From assembly GCA_937922655.1 (NCBI GenBank), contig CALAJH010000003.1, positions 1 to 46,732 on the forward strand: a DNA stretch of 46,732 bases. The letters run 5' to 3'. Made by a program: the position numbers and the translations under genes. The notes below the pieces were generated by a model. That model was given only the letters and a program-made list of their open reading frames with translations. It had not been told where the DNA came from and did not search any database. This document shows positions 24,718 to 32,456 of the stretch, piece after piece; within the stretch, counting starts at the first letter, position 1, and each line of letters starts with the position of its first letter. This stretch comes from an uncultured Bacteroidia bacterium. GTDB lineage: Bacteria; Bacteroidota; Bacteroidia; J057; CALAJH01.

Positions 24718-25632
24718 ATGCAAAGATTTGTGCGTTGGGGCGTGGCCTGCTGGGTGATGGTGGGCTTGGTGGTGTTGGCGGGCGGGGTTGTCCGCGCAAC
24801 GGGCGCCGGCATGGGCTGTCCCGATTGGCCCAAATGCTTCGGTTTGTGGATTCCTCCCACCGACGTTTCTTCGCTCCCCCCCGACTACCAAACCCGTTAC
24901 AACGTTCACGGCCACGGCGTCGAACCGTTCAACGTCTACAAAACTTGGACCGAATACATCAACCGCCTTTTAGGGGCGGCGTCGGGACTGGTGGTATTGG
25001 GTTTTGCGGGAACGGGATTGTTTTCGGGCGTGGCGTCACGGGCCAAGCGCGCGGCCGTCGTTTCTTTGGTCTTGATGGCGTTTCAAGGTTGGCTGGGCTC
25101 CAAAGTCGTGGATTCCAACCTTGCGCCCGTCATGGTTACCGTCCACATGGTCGTCGCGCTAACTATAATATTGACCTTGATGACGGCCGTGCATTGGGCG
25201 CGTGCTTTTCCCGCAATTGAACGGCGTTATTTTCGGCACGCGTTGGCGCTCACGGCGATGATATTCGTACAAACGGTTTTGGGTACGCGGGTGCGCGAGG
25301 CGGTGGACGTACAAACGTTCGCGGGCGCGGAACGCGCCGCATGGATAAAGGGCGTCGGCGCGTTGTTTTATGTTCACCGGTCGTTTTCGGTTTTGATGGC
25401 GGGCTATGTGTTGTTTTTGGCGTGGCGCTTTCGACGCGAAGGAAAAATTCCCACGACGGTGGCGGTCATGACCGCGGCCACGCTTTTCGCTTCGGTGTTG
25501 GGCGCGGTGATGTATTACGCCGATTTTCCCGCATGGGCCCAGCCCTTGCATTTGGTGAGCGCGACGGCTTTGGCCGCCTCGATTTTTTACTTTTTATTGC
25601 AAACGACGCATGGCGACAACGACGCTCGGTAA
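24718..25632 (+). CDS. ctaA: Heme A synthase (COX15/CtaA)
   Basis: The 304-residue inner-membrane enzyme oxidises the C8 methyl of heme O to give heme A for aa3-type cytochrome oxidase. About eight membrane segments are visible. The N-terminal segment leads into GAGMGCPDWPKCFG, the loop typical of the family. Conserved histidines occur in NVHGHGVEPFN, VTVHMVVAL, FYVHRSFSV and LHLVSATALA. The Glu of YINRLLG-type context is present in WTEYINRLLG. It heads the cluster ctaA-ctaB-oxidase subunit III; its stop is 4 bases before the preferred ctaB start. Confidence 0.9.
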   Translation: MQRFVRWGVACWVMVGLVVLAGGVVRATGAGMGCPDWPKCFGLWIPPTDVSSLPPDYQTRYNVHGHGVEPFNVYKTWTEYINRLLGAASGLVVLGFAGTGLFSGVASRAKRAAVVSLVLMAFQGWLGSKVVDSNLAPVMVTVHMVVALTIILTLMTAVHWARAFPAIERRYFRHALALTAMIFVQTVLGTRVREAVDVQTFAGAERAAWIKGVGALFYVHRSFSVLMAGYVLFLAWRFRREGKIPTTVAVMTAATLFASVLGAVMYYADFPAWAQPLHLVSATALAASIFYFLLQTTHGDNDAR

Positions 25633-25636
25633 AACA

Positions 25637-26458
25637 ATGGCCACGACGTTACGCGACTATTGGGCGTTGGGCAAACCGCGGCTTTCGCTGTTGGTGGCGT
25701 TTTCGGCGGCAATGGGGGCGGCGACGGTTTCGGAATATGAAACGGGGGCGTTTTGGGCGGTGGTGGTCGGCGGCCTGCTCGTTACCTTTTCGGCCAACGC
25801 CGTCAATCAACTGCTTGAAAGCCCGTACGACGCGCTGATGAAGCGCACCTTGTCGCGTCCGTTGCCCGGCGGACGCTTGAGCGACGAAGAGGCCTTAGGC
25901 TTTGCAATCGCGACGGGCTTGACGGGATTGACGCTCATGTTGTGGTACGCCAAGCCCGCGGCCGCATTTTTTTCCATGCTCTCGTTTATGGTGTACGTTG
26001 GGGCGTACACGCCGCTCAAACGCATATCGCCGATAGCGGTAGGGGTGGGGGCGATACCGGGGGCTTTGCCGCCGTTGATTGGTCGGGTCGCCGTCGGAGA
26101 ACTCGATTCCGCCGCTTGGACTTTGTTTTCGATACAATTTTTTTGGCAACTGCCCCATTTTTGGGCCATTGCCAAACTCGGCGAAGAGGATTATCAAAAA
26201 GCGGGATTTCGATTGCGACCCATGGGGGGCGCGGCCTTGCACGCGCTGATTTCTTGTTTGCCGTTGGTCGGTGCGGGATTTTTGGCCCGATACGTCGGAT
26301 TGACCGAAACCGCCGTCCCTTTGACGATTTTGGGAATTATTTATACGTTTTTTGCCTTACGTTTTTGGCGGCAAAGCAATAGAAAAACGGCTTTGGCTCT
26401 GATGTTCGCCTCGTTTTTTTATTTACCTTTGGCGCTGGCATTCATTTATTGGTTTTAA
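25637..26458 (+). CDS. ctaB: Heme O synthase (protoheme IX farnesyltransferase)
   Basis: This 273-residue UbiA-type membrane prenyltransferase adds a farnesyl group to heme B, giving heme O, the substrate of CtaA. The first prenyl-diphosphate motif is NQLLESPYDALMKRT followed by SRPLP, with the Glu variant common in Bacteroidota. Seven to nine hydrophobic segments follow. Helix regions such as GAIPGALPPLIG and FFWQLPHFWAIA are strongly conserved in CyoE/CtaB. I start at ATG 25637 (MATTLRDYWALGKPR); an ATG at 25610 would add nine residues and overlap ctaA by 23 bases. Confidence 0.93.
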   Translation: MATTLRDYWALGKPRLSLLVAFSAAMGAATVSEYETGAFWAVVVGGLLVTFSANAVNQLLESPYDALMKRTLSRPLPGGRLSDEEALGFAIATGLTGLTLMLWYAKPAAAFFSMLSFMVYVGAYTPLKRISPIAVGVGAIPGALPPLIGRVAVGELDSAAWTLFSIQFFWQLPHFWAIAKLGEEDYQKAGFRLRPMGGAALHALISCLPLVGAGFLARYVGLTETAVPLTILGIIYTFFALRFWRQSNRKTALALMFASFFYLPLALAFIYWF

Positions 26459-26461
26459 AAC

Positions 26462-27076
26462 ATGAATACGGTTTCCACGCAACGCGGCGTGCATCCGCAT
26501 CTGTTGATGATGTGGATATATTTGGTATCGATGACGATGATGTTCGCGGGCTTGACGAGCGCGCTCATCGTCGGGCGGGCCGACCACCTCGACAACGAGT
26601 CGTGGCGAAACTTCGACCTTCCCTCGGCTTTTCATTTCACGACCGTCGTCGTACTGTTGAGCAGTGCGACGATGTACGGGGCGCAACGGGCCGCTCGGCG
26701 TAATATTTTCCCGGCCTTGCGCCTGTTTTTGTGGATAACCACGGCGTTGGGATTTGCGTTTCTCATTGGTCAATGGCTGGGATTCAAACAACTCTACGCC
26801 TCGGGAGTATATTTTATCGACAACGCCGAACTTTTGGGTACACGCTTTCAAGTGAACAACGTTTCGGGGTCGTTTTTGTTTCTCATTACGGGACTGCACG
26901 CCTTACACGTGGTCGGCGCCCTCATAGCGGTCTTTGTCATGATGATTCGGGCCATAGGTTACAAAATCACGTCGGAAAAAATGACGGGACTTAAAGTCAG
27001 CGCCGTATTTTGGCACGCCCTCGCCCTACTTTGGCTGTATTTGTATTTCTTTTTGTCGAATATTTACGGACTATGA
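26462..27076 (+). CDS. Cytochrome c oxidase subunit III
   Basis: This 204-residue inner-membrane subunit III of the heme-copper oxidase family has five hydrophobic segments, the short form usual in Bacteroidota and in CyoC. Conserved landmarks are FHFTTVVVLLSSATMYGA, GVYFIDNAELLGT-like loop residues, FLFLITGLHALHVVGAL and the C-terminal VFWHALALLWLYLYF. Subunits I and II are not in the window. It starts 3 bases after the ctaB stop and its TGA overlaps the ATG of the PspC-domain gene. Confidence 0.9.
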   Translation: MNTVSTQRGVHPHLLMMWIYLVSMTMMFAGLTSALIVGRADHLDNESWRNFDLPSAFHFTTVVVLLSSATMYGAQRAARRNIFPALRLFLWITTALGFAFLIGQWLGFKQLYASGVYFIDNAELLGTRFQVNNVSGSFLFLITGLHALHVVGALIAVFVMMIRAIGYKITSEKMTGLKVSAVFWHALALLWLYLYFFLSNIYGL

Positions 27077-27705
27077 TTGACAAAACGCAATTCGCCGCGG
27101 AGGTCGCGGGAGAAGTGGCCGGCGAGGTGATAAAAGAAGTTTTCGACTTTCGGCCCGCCACCGCTACAAACAACAAACAACAGCACGAGCGCCAACTCCA
27201 ACAACTTATTCAGTACAGCGACGAGCTCAAAGCCGCCGACAAAAAGTCCAAACGCAAACAAAACAACACGTTTGCGGCGACGGGCATAATCATGGCCGCC
27301 GCGGGCGTACTGACCATGCTTTCCACGATTGTTCCCGAACTGGCGGTTTTGGGAGCGCCTTTGGGGGTGATTGGCATGGTGGTGGGCGGTTTGACGGCGC
27401 TTTCCGCCTTCGGCGCCGCCCCGCTCCAAAAACTCCACGACGAAGTCAAACGCGGCCGACAAAAAATCTCTTTCGACCTCTCCAAACGCAACGTTCAACT
27501 CCCCCAACTTTCCGCCAAAAATCGGAAAATCATCGCCGGCGTGTGTTCGACCATCGCCGACAAAACCGGCATTCCCGTCGGACTGGTGCGTTTTCTTTAT
27601 TTGTTGCTTATTCCGTTTTCGAGCGGCTTTTTGATACCGATATATTTCGTGGCGGCGGTGGCCTTGGGCCTGTCCAAAACCGACGACGAAAAGTTGAAAT
27701 TATGA
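27073..27705 (+). CDS. PspC-domain membrane protein
   Basis: The 210-residue protein has a charged helical N-terminus (about 1-70), a hydrophobic pair (about 75-115), an amphipathic linker, and a C-terminal PspC domain (about 155-205). The domain shows RKIIAGVCSTIADKTGIPV and a following membrane segment. PspC domains sense envelope stress or bind partner proteins in the phage-shock response. Here the domain is C-terminal, whereas many PspC proteins begin with it. The start ATG 27073 overlaps the oxidase III stop (ATGA), and its own stop overlaps the hldD start in the same way. The role is unknown; the context suggests inner-membrane integrity around the respiratory chain. Confidence 0.75.
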   Translation: MIDKTQFAAEVAGEVAGEVIKEVFDFRPATATNNKQQHERQLQQLIQYSDELKAADKKSKRKQNNTFAATGIIMAAAGVLTMLSTIVPELAVLGAPLGVIGMVVGGLTALSAFGAAPLQKLHDEVKRGRQKISFDLSKRNVQLPQLSAKNRKIIAGVCSTIADKTGIPVGLVRFLYLLLIPFSSGFLIPIYFVAAVALGLSKTDDEKLKL

Positions 27706-28679
27706 TAGTCGTTACGGGCGCGGCAGGATTTATCGGCAGCGCGACGGTCGCCGCCCTTAACGAGCGTCGTTACTACGATTTGGTTCTTGCCGACGACTTT
27801 CACCGTCCCACAAAAGCACGAAATTTTGCCGACAAAAAATATTCGGTACTCGTCGACCGCGATCGGCTCTTGGAATTTTTGGCGGGCAAAGAAAACGAGG
27901 TGCAGGCGATAGTGCATTTAGGCGCGCGCACCGACACGGCGAACCCAACCCCCGAACCCTTCCGAATCCTGAATCTGGAATACTCCCAAGCGCTGTTCAA
28001 GTATTGCACCCGGGCGCAAATTCCGTTGCTTTACGCTTCGAGCGCGGCCACCTACGGCGCCGGCGAACACGGCTTCGACGACGCCCCCGAACTTCATTCC
28101 CGTTTCCGCCCCCTCAACCCCTACGCCCGCTCCAAACACGAATTCGACCTTTGGGCCCTCGAACAATCCGAAAAACCGTATTATTGGATGGGCTTCAAAT
28201 TTTTCAACGTCTACGGTCCGAACGAGTATCACAAGGGACGCATGGCCAGCGTCGTTTTCCACGCCGCCGAACAAATCGAACAAACGGGCCGCCTCAAACT
28301 TTTCATGTCCCACAGGCCCGAATACGGCCACGGGGAACAGGCCCGCGACTTTATTTACGTCAAGGACGTAACCCAAGTTTTAATCCATTTTTTGGAAAAC
28401 CGAAACCCTCGAAACAACGGCATTTATAACTTGGGTACGGGGCGCGCGCGGACGTTCAACGACCTTGCCGCCGCCGCCTTCGCCGCCCTCGGACGCGAAA
28501 AAAACATCGAATACATCCCCATTCCCGAAGACATCCGCCAATCTTATCAATACTTTACCGAGGCGAAGATGACGAGGTTGCGAAACGCGGGCTACACCGC
28601 CGCTTTCGCCTCCATCGAAGAAGCAATCGGCGATTATTTGCGCAACTATCGCAAAAACGGTCAATGGACGGTATGGTAG
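27702..28679 (+). CDS. hldD: ADP-L-glycero-D-manno-heptose 6-epimerase
   Basis: The 325-residue SDR-type epimerase makes the heptose donor for lipopolysaccharide inner core. The N-terminal NADP motif is GAAGFIGSA, and the active-site Tyr and Lys are in NPYARSKHEFD. The highly specific FKFFNVYGPNEYHKGRMAS segment identifies HldD/RfaD rather than other epimerases. The length is typical. The ATG at 27702 overlaps the PspC-gene stop. Other heptose genes are not visible nearby, although a glycosyltransferase lies just downstream on the other strand. Confidence 0.94.
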   Translation: MIVVTGAAGFIGSATVAALNERRYYDLVLADDFHRPTKARNFADKKYSVLVDRDRLLEFLAGKENEVQAIVHLGARTDTANPTPEPFRILNLEYSQALFKYCTRAQIPLLYASSAATYGAGEHGFDDAPELHSRFRPLNPYARSKHEFDLWALEQSEKPYYWMGFKFFNVYGPNEYHKGRMASVVFHAAEQIEQTGRLKLFMSHRPEYGHGEQARDFIYVKDVTQVLIHFLENRNPRNNGIYNLGTGRARTFNDLAAAAFAALGREKNIEYIPIPEDIRQSYQYFTEAKMTRLRNAGYTAAFASIEEAIGDYLRNYRKNGQWTVW

Positions 28680-28706
28680 AAAGCCGTAGGGCCTCTACGC
28701 CGCTTT
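28679..28706. terminator. Possible bidirectional terminator hairpin between hldD and DUF3822 gene
   Basis: In the 25-base gap between converging genes an imperfect inverted repeat (AAAGC-CGTAG ... CTACG-cc-GCTTT) could form a 10-bp stem with a 2-base bulge. The outer A/T pairs supply short T-runs on both strands. It is weak but well placed. Confidence 0.35.
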
Positions 28707-29523
28707 AAGGCGTGGCAAACAAATAACCGAACTTGTGCGCGAAGGTACGCAAGCGCGTGTCGTTCATCGAAGAGAAATAGTCGGCGCCGTTGTTGGCCTG
28801 CCCGGGAAAAAACGATTCGAGCAGACGGGCCACGGCGGGCTCGGAATCGTGCAAGTAATAACTCCAAGCTTCCACGCCCACGGCTTGGTTCACGCTTTTG
28901 ACGTAATAAACAACGTCCTCGGGGCCGGCAATAGGGAAAAAATTGGCAAAGACCGGCTCTTGTCCCTTGAATACGAGGTATAAAAATCGGGCGTTGAGAA
29001 CGGCGACGGTGGCGGTGTAGGGGGTTTTGGCGTTTTTGTGGACGTGGCGGTGAAAAAGGATAAAAGCCGTCAAGACATGTTTAAATTTAGGTTGCCGAAA
29101 AAAATACGTGCATTTTTGCAATAAAGCGTCTTCGACGGCGTAAATGACGCAAAGTTTGAGCGGACGGATGTAGTCGCGGTAAACGTGGCGCGGCGCGGAA
29201 TCGAAAAGGGCGGCGAGATATTTTTCTTCGGAACCGGCGGGAACGAACTCTCCGGGGACGATAAGCCAACGGGGGTCGTGAACCACGATTTCGACGGGCT
29301 CCCACGGGTTTTTGAGCAGTTCGTCGTTGCGGGCGGCGGCGGCGAGAACGTCGGGCGAATCGGGCGGGCCGTCGCCGGGCACGTGTTTGACCACCGCGGC
29401 TTCCCCCGTTTTGCCCGCCAGCGCGTAGGCAAAGCCGCGATGCGACACCGTCCCCGACAGCCGGTAAAGCCACGGAAACTGTACGTCAAAACCCGGCGCG
29501 ATATAGTCCGCTTCAAATGACAT
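28705..29523 (-). CDS. DUF3822 family protein
   Basis: The 272-residue cytoplasmic protein matches the Bacteroidota-specific DUF3822 family in length and style. A first domain starts with a SHRGFAYAL-like strand and reaches YRDYIRPLKLCVIYAVEDAL near the middle. A second half with FLYLVFKGQEPVFANFFPI and DVVYYV follows, suggesting a duplicated actin/ASKHA-like fold. No catalytic residues can be assigned. It lies 30 bases after the glycosyltransferase stop but also has its own near-consensus -7 box in that gap. The function is unknown. Confidence 0.7.
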   Translation of the reverse strand: MSFEADYIAPGFDVQFPWLYRLSGTVSHRGFAYALAGKTGEAAVVKHVPGDGPPDSPDVLAAAARNDELLKNPWEPVEIVVHDPRWLIVPGEFVPAGSEEKYLAALFDSAPRHVYRDYIRPLKLCVIYAVEDALLQKCTYFFRQPKFKHVLTAFILFHRHVHKNAKTPYTATVAVLNARFLYLVFKGQEPVFANFFPIAGPEDVVYYVKSVNQAVGVEAWSYYLHDSEPAVARLLESFFPGQANNGADYFSSMNDTRLRTFAHKFGYLFATP

Positions 29524-29530
29524 GGCCCCG

Positions 29531-29538
29531 CAAATATC
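29531..29538 (-). promoter_or_regulatory. Near-consensus -7 element GATATTTGCG
   Basis: One mismatch (first T to G) from TAnnTTTG, followed by CG. Seven bases separate it from the ATG at 29523, the same short distance as at ctaA. Confidence 0.35.
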
Positions 29539-29553
29539 CGAAATCCCTACGCA

Positions 29554-30498
29554 TTATTTGTCGTCGGTGGAAAAATTCGGTTCCGACGTTTGCCGGACGA
29601 TGTACAAAGGCCGATTTTTGACCGCGTCGCTGACCCGGCCCAAGTACTCGCCCAGAATACCGATGCAAATCAGTTGTACGCCGCCCAAAAAAAGGATTAC
29701 AATCATCATCGAGGCCCACCCCGGTTCCACGGGCGCGCCTATTGCTTTCAAAACCAAAACCCAAATTATCAACACGAAGGCCAAACCCGCCGTCAAAAAA
29801 CCCAATATCGCCGCAAACTTTAACGGCACGGTCGAAAAACCGGTGATGCCGTCGAGGGCCAAGCGCAACATTTTTCGCAAAGGATACTTGGTTTTGCCCG
29901 CATGACGCGCGTCGCGTTCGTAAACAACGAACGTTTGCCGAAAACCTATCCAACTGATTTGCCCGCGAATAAATTTTTGTTTTTCGGGCATGGCCCGCAA
30001 AACGTCCGCCACCTCTTTGGAAATGACCCGAAAATCGCCGGTATCCACGGGAATTTCCACCGACGCCAAACGCCGCAACAAGCGATAAAAAAACTTGGCC
30101 GTCCATTTTTTGAACCACGATTCCCCCTCGCGCTTGACGCGCCGGGCGTAAACGACCTCGTAGCCTTCGCGCATTTTTTCGAGCATCGGAACGATAAGCT
30201 CGGGCGGGTCTTGAAGGTCGGCGTCGATGATGACTATCGCGTCGCCACGGGCGTGGTCGATGCCCGCCGAAACCGCAATCTGATGCCCGAAATTACGCGA
30301 AAAGTCCACGAACCGTATCCTCGAATCCTTCGCTCGCAATGCTTTTATTTTTTCAAGCGTGCGGTCTGTGCTGCCGTCGTTGACGAAAACAAATTCACAG
30401 TTCGCGTCCAATGTTTCCACCACCGCGCTCAAGCGTTGATAAAGCGGTTCGACGTTCGGCTCCTCGTTCAATACCGGAATAACGACGGATAGCAACAC
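29554..30498 (-). CDS. Family 2 glycosyltransferase (polyprenyl-phosphate sugar transferase type)
   Basis: The 314-residue protein has a GT-A domain opening with SVVIPVLNEEPNV. It has the nucleotide-sugar motifs FVNDGSTDRT and DADLQDPPE, then FSRNFGHQ and TGDFRVIS. Two membrane segments lie near 230-290, followed by a short cytoplasmic tail. This is the DPM1/GtrB/ArnC-like architecture that moves glucose or another sugar from a nucleotide donor to undecaprenyl phosphate for cell-surface glycan modification. The start appears to be GTG 30498 (TTG 30495 is possible). A perfect -7 element TAGATTTG lies 26 bases upstream. The sugar specificity is unknown. Confidence 0.88.
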   Translation of the reverse strand: MLLSVVIPVLNEEPNVEPLYQRLSAVVETLDANCEFVFVNDGSTDRTLEKIKALRAKDSRIRFVDFSRNFGHQIAVSAGIDHARGDAIVIIDADLQDPPELIVPMLEKMREGYEVVYARRVKREGESWFKKWTAKFFYRLLRRLASVEIPVDTGDFRVISKEVADVLRAMPEKQKFIRGQISWIGFRQTFVVYERDARHAGKTKYPLRKMLRLALDGITGFSTVPLKFAAILGFLTAGLAFVLIIWVLVLKAIGAPVEPGWASMMIVILFLGGVQLICIGILGEYLGRVSDAVKNRPLYIVRQTSEPNFSTDDK

Positions 30499-30524
30499 GA
30501 AAGTAACTTTTTGACTTTGGACGA

Positions 30525-30532
30525 CAAATCTA
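30525..30532 (-). promoter_or_regulatory. TAnnTTTG (-7) promoter element, TAGATTTG
   Basis: This is a perfect TAnnTTTG match on the minus strand, 26 bases upstream of the glycosyltransferase start, in the divergent gap shared with the PaaE-like reductase. No good -33 box is seen. Confidence 0.42.
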
Positions 30533-30605
30533 CAAAAATTTTAACGCATTTATTCGTCGTTTGCCCGGGTTTTCGAAAAAGTAAACCAAATGGATAAATT
30601 ATTGT

Positions 30606-30613
30606 TAATTTAG
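30606..30613 (+). promoter_or_regulatory. Near-consensus -7 element TAATTTAGCG
   Basis: One mismatch from TAnnTTTG, followed by CG. It lies 30 bases before the ATG at 30644 and 6 bases before an in-frame GTG at 30620. Confidence 0.3.
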
Positions 30614-30643
30614 CGGTGGGTGAAGTCGCCCAAACACGCAATC

Positions 30644-31711
30644 ATGTCAAAATTTTATCCCTTGGTCGTCAAAGAGGTGGTTCACGAAACGCCGACGGCC
30701 TTATCGTTGAAGTTTGTCAATCCCGACCCGTCGATTTTCCGTTACCTTCCGGGTCAATATTTGACGTTGAAGGTGCCGGTAGGGGGGGAGGTGTTGCGCC
30801 GGGCGTTTTCGCTTTCGTCGGCGCCGGGCGTCGACCCGGAGTTGCAGGTTACCGTTAAATGTATCGAAGGCGGCCGGGCGTCTTGGCATTTGAAAAAAAA
30901 CGCCAAAGCGGGCCAAACTTACGAGGTCTTCCCGCCTTTGGGAAACTTCACCGTCGAAATCAAACCCAAAGAGAGCCGTCACTTTGTTTTGGTCGGTTGC
31001 GGAAGCGGCATTACCCCGCTGTTTTCGATTCTTAAATCGGTATTGCACTTTGAGACGCGCAGTCGCGTTACGCTTCTTTACGGCAACCGCAACCGCGAAG
31101 AAACCATATTCAACGACGAGCTCGACCGTTTGAAAGCCGATTACGTCGAACGTTTCAAATTGGTACACGTCATGAGTCGTCCGCACCCCGGCGACGAACC
31201 CGACCGTACGGGCCGTATCGAAGGCCCGTTGGCCGCGGAGCTTTTGCGCAACGCGCTCGAAGGCCCCGAAGAAGAAGCGCTCGTCTATCTTTGCGGCCCC
31301 GAAGGCATGATGCAGTCCGTTCAAACGGAACTTAAAAAACTCGCGTTTCCCGAATCCCGTATCTTTCGCGAACACTATTCCGCTCCGTTACCCGCGCAAA
31401 CCGACGACGCCCCGCAAGAAATCGACTATGAAATCGTCGACAGAAACGTTTCCGTCGTCCTTGAAGGCAAAACGCATTCGGTTTTCGTCAAGGCGGGAAC
31501 CAACATCCTTCAAGCCGTCATCGACAAAGGCCTCGACCCGCCTTATGCTTGTCAAGAGGGCGTTTGCGCCACGTGTCGGGCGCATCTGGACGAAGGACTA
31601 GTGCAAATGATGGAGCGCGACGGGCTTTCGGACGAGGAAATCAACGCCGGCTACATTCTCACCTGCCAATCCTACCCCCTGACCGACGGCGTCAAACTCG
31701 AATATTGTTAG
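30644..31711 (+). CDS. PaaE-like ferredoxin-NAD(P)H reductase with C-terminal 2Fe-2S domain
   Basis: The 355-residue flavo-iron-sulfur reductase has an FAD domain (about 1-105, with RAFSLSSAP), an NAD(P)-binding domain (about 110-230, with VGCGSGITPLFS and CGPEGMM), and a plant-type ferredoxin domain at the C-terminus. The cluster cysteines are in CQEGVCATCRAH and LTCQS. This order is that of PaaE, the reductase of the phenylacetyl-CoA epoxidase, and of related oxygenase reductases. The other paa genes are absent, so the partner is unknown; in Bacteroidota stand-alone copies are common. I choose ATG 30644; a GTG at 30620 would add eight residues. Its stop overlaps the stop of the converging lipoprotein gene by 3 bases. 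Confidence 0.88.
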   Translation: MSKFYPLVVKEVVHETPTALSLKFVNPDPSIFRYLPGQYLTLKVPVGGEVLRRAFSLSSAPGVDPELQVTVKCIEGGRASWHLKKNAKAGQTYEVFPPLGNFTVEIKPKESRHFVLVGCGSGITPLFSILKSVLHFETRSRVTLLYGNRNREETIFNDELDRLKADYVERFKLVHVMSRPHPGDEPDRTGRIEGPLAAELLRNALEGPEEEALVYLCGPEGMMQSVQTELKKLAFPESRIFREHYSAPLPAQTDDAPQEIDYEIVDRNVSVVLEGKTHSVFVKAGTNILQAVIDKGLDPPYACQEGVCATCRAHLDEGLVQMMERDGLSDEEINAGYILTCQSYPLTDGVKLEYC

Positions 31712-32454
31712 TCGGGTTGCACGGTGCAAAAAGAATGCGTGCGGAATAAAAGAGGCGGTAGACCAAGCGGAAAAGGATTTTTTTGCGGAATAAAATAATC
31801 TTGCGGACGATTGGGAAAGGGAAAAACGACAAAGCCGCCGTCGGCAAGATAAACGCCGGTTTCTTGTTCGCCGTCGTTGACGGGGCCGCATTTTTCGAGC
31901 GGTGCGAGGACGAAAGCGTTGCCGACGCGGGCGGTGCGTTCGGCCCACTCGGCGCCGTAACATCCCAACAGCGCCATCCCTCCGCCCAAGCGTATTTCTC
32001 GCGTTCGCAAGGCCGTTTCCCAGTCGGAGTAAAACGCTTGTTGGTCGCCGCCGCCGTAAAGGTCGTCGGGGTTCCATGCGGGGTCGAGGATGCGTTCGTG
32101 GTAAAGGCCTTGTTGGGGCGCGAAAAAAATGCCGTTGGAATCGCCGTGGGCGATGAGGTAAGTTATGGGCAAGGCGCCGCGCCGCGCGGTAATATTTTTG
32201 AGCGTATCCAAAAATTCTTGGGCGCAAAACGCTTCGCGAACCGCAAATCCGAAGGCCCGGGCCAAAGCCGCCGCTCGTCGTCGGAACGTTTCGTCGTCGC
32301 GACCGCGCCACGTTACACCCGAAAGCGCGACGACCACCAATCCTTGGTCGAGCGAATCGGCCACGACGGTTTCAGCCACGGAGGGTGCGGACGGAGGTTG
32401 GGCAACGCATGCGGCCAAGGCCAGGACGAACGCCGTACCTATCCACGGGCGCAA
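31708..32454 (-). CDS. Lipoprotein with a caspase/CHAT-like (clan CD) His-Cys signature
   Basis: The 248-residue lipoprotein has a signal peptide ending in a lipobox (LALAAC, Cys16). Two segments recall clan CD cysteine peptidases: ITYLIAHGDSNG, a hydrophobic strand ending in His103-Gly, and MALLGCYGAEWAERTA, a second strand ending in Cys165. The strand-HG and strand-C layout, 62 residues apart, is that of caspase, CHAT and C80-like folds. The remainder has a short N-terminal domain and a Gly/Asp-rich loop. Peptidase activity is an inference. The start is TTG 32454, 2 bases after the acyl-CoA carboxylase stop, so the two genes are probably co-transcribed. It could instead be a non-catalytic member of the fold. 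Confidence 0.6.
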   Translation of the reverse strand: MRPWIGTAFVLALAACVAQPPSAPSVAETVVADSLDQGLVVVALSGVTWRGRDDETFRRRAAALARAFGFAVREAFCAQEFLDTLKNITARRGALPITYLIAHGDSNGIFFAPQQGLYHERILDPAWNPDDLYGGGDQQAFYSDWETALRTREIRLGGGMALLGCYGAEWAERTARVGNAFVLAPLEKCGPVNDGEQETGVYLADGGFVVFPFPNRPQDYFIPQKNPFPLGLPPLLFRTHSFCTVQPD

Positions 32455-32456
32455 AG

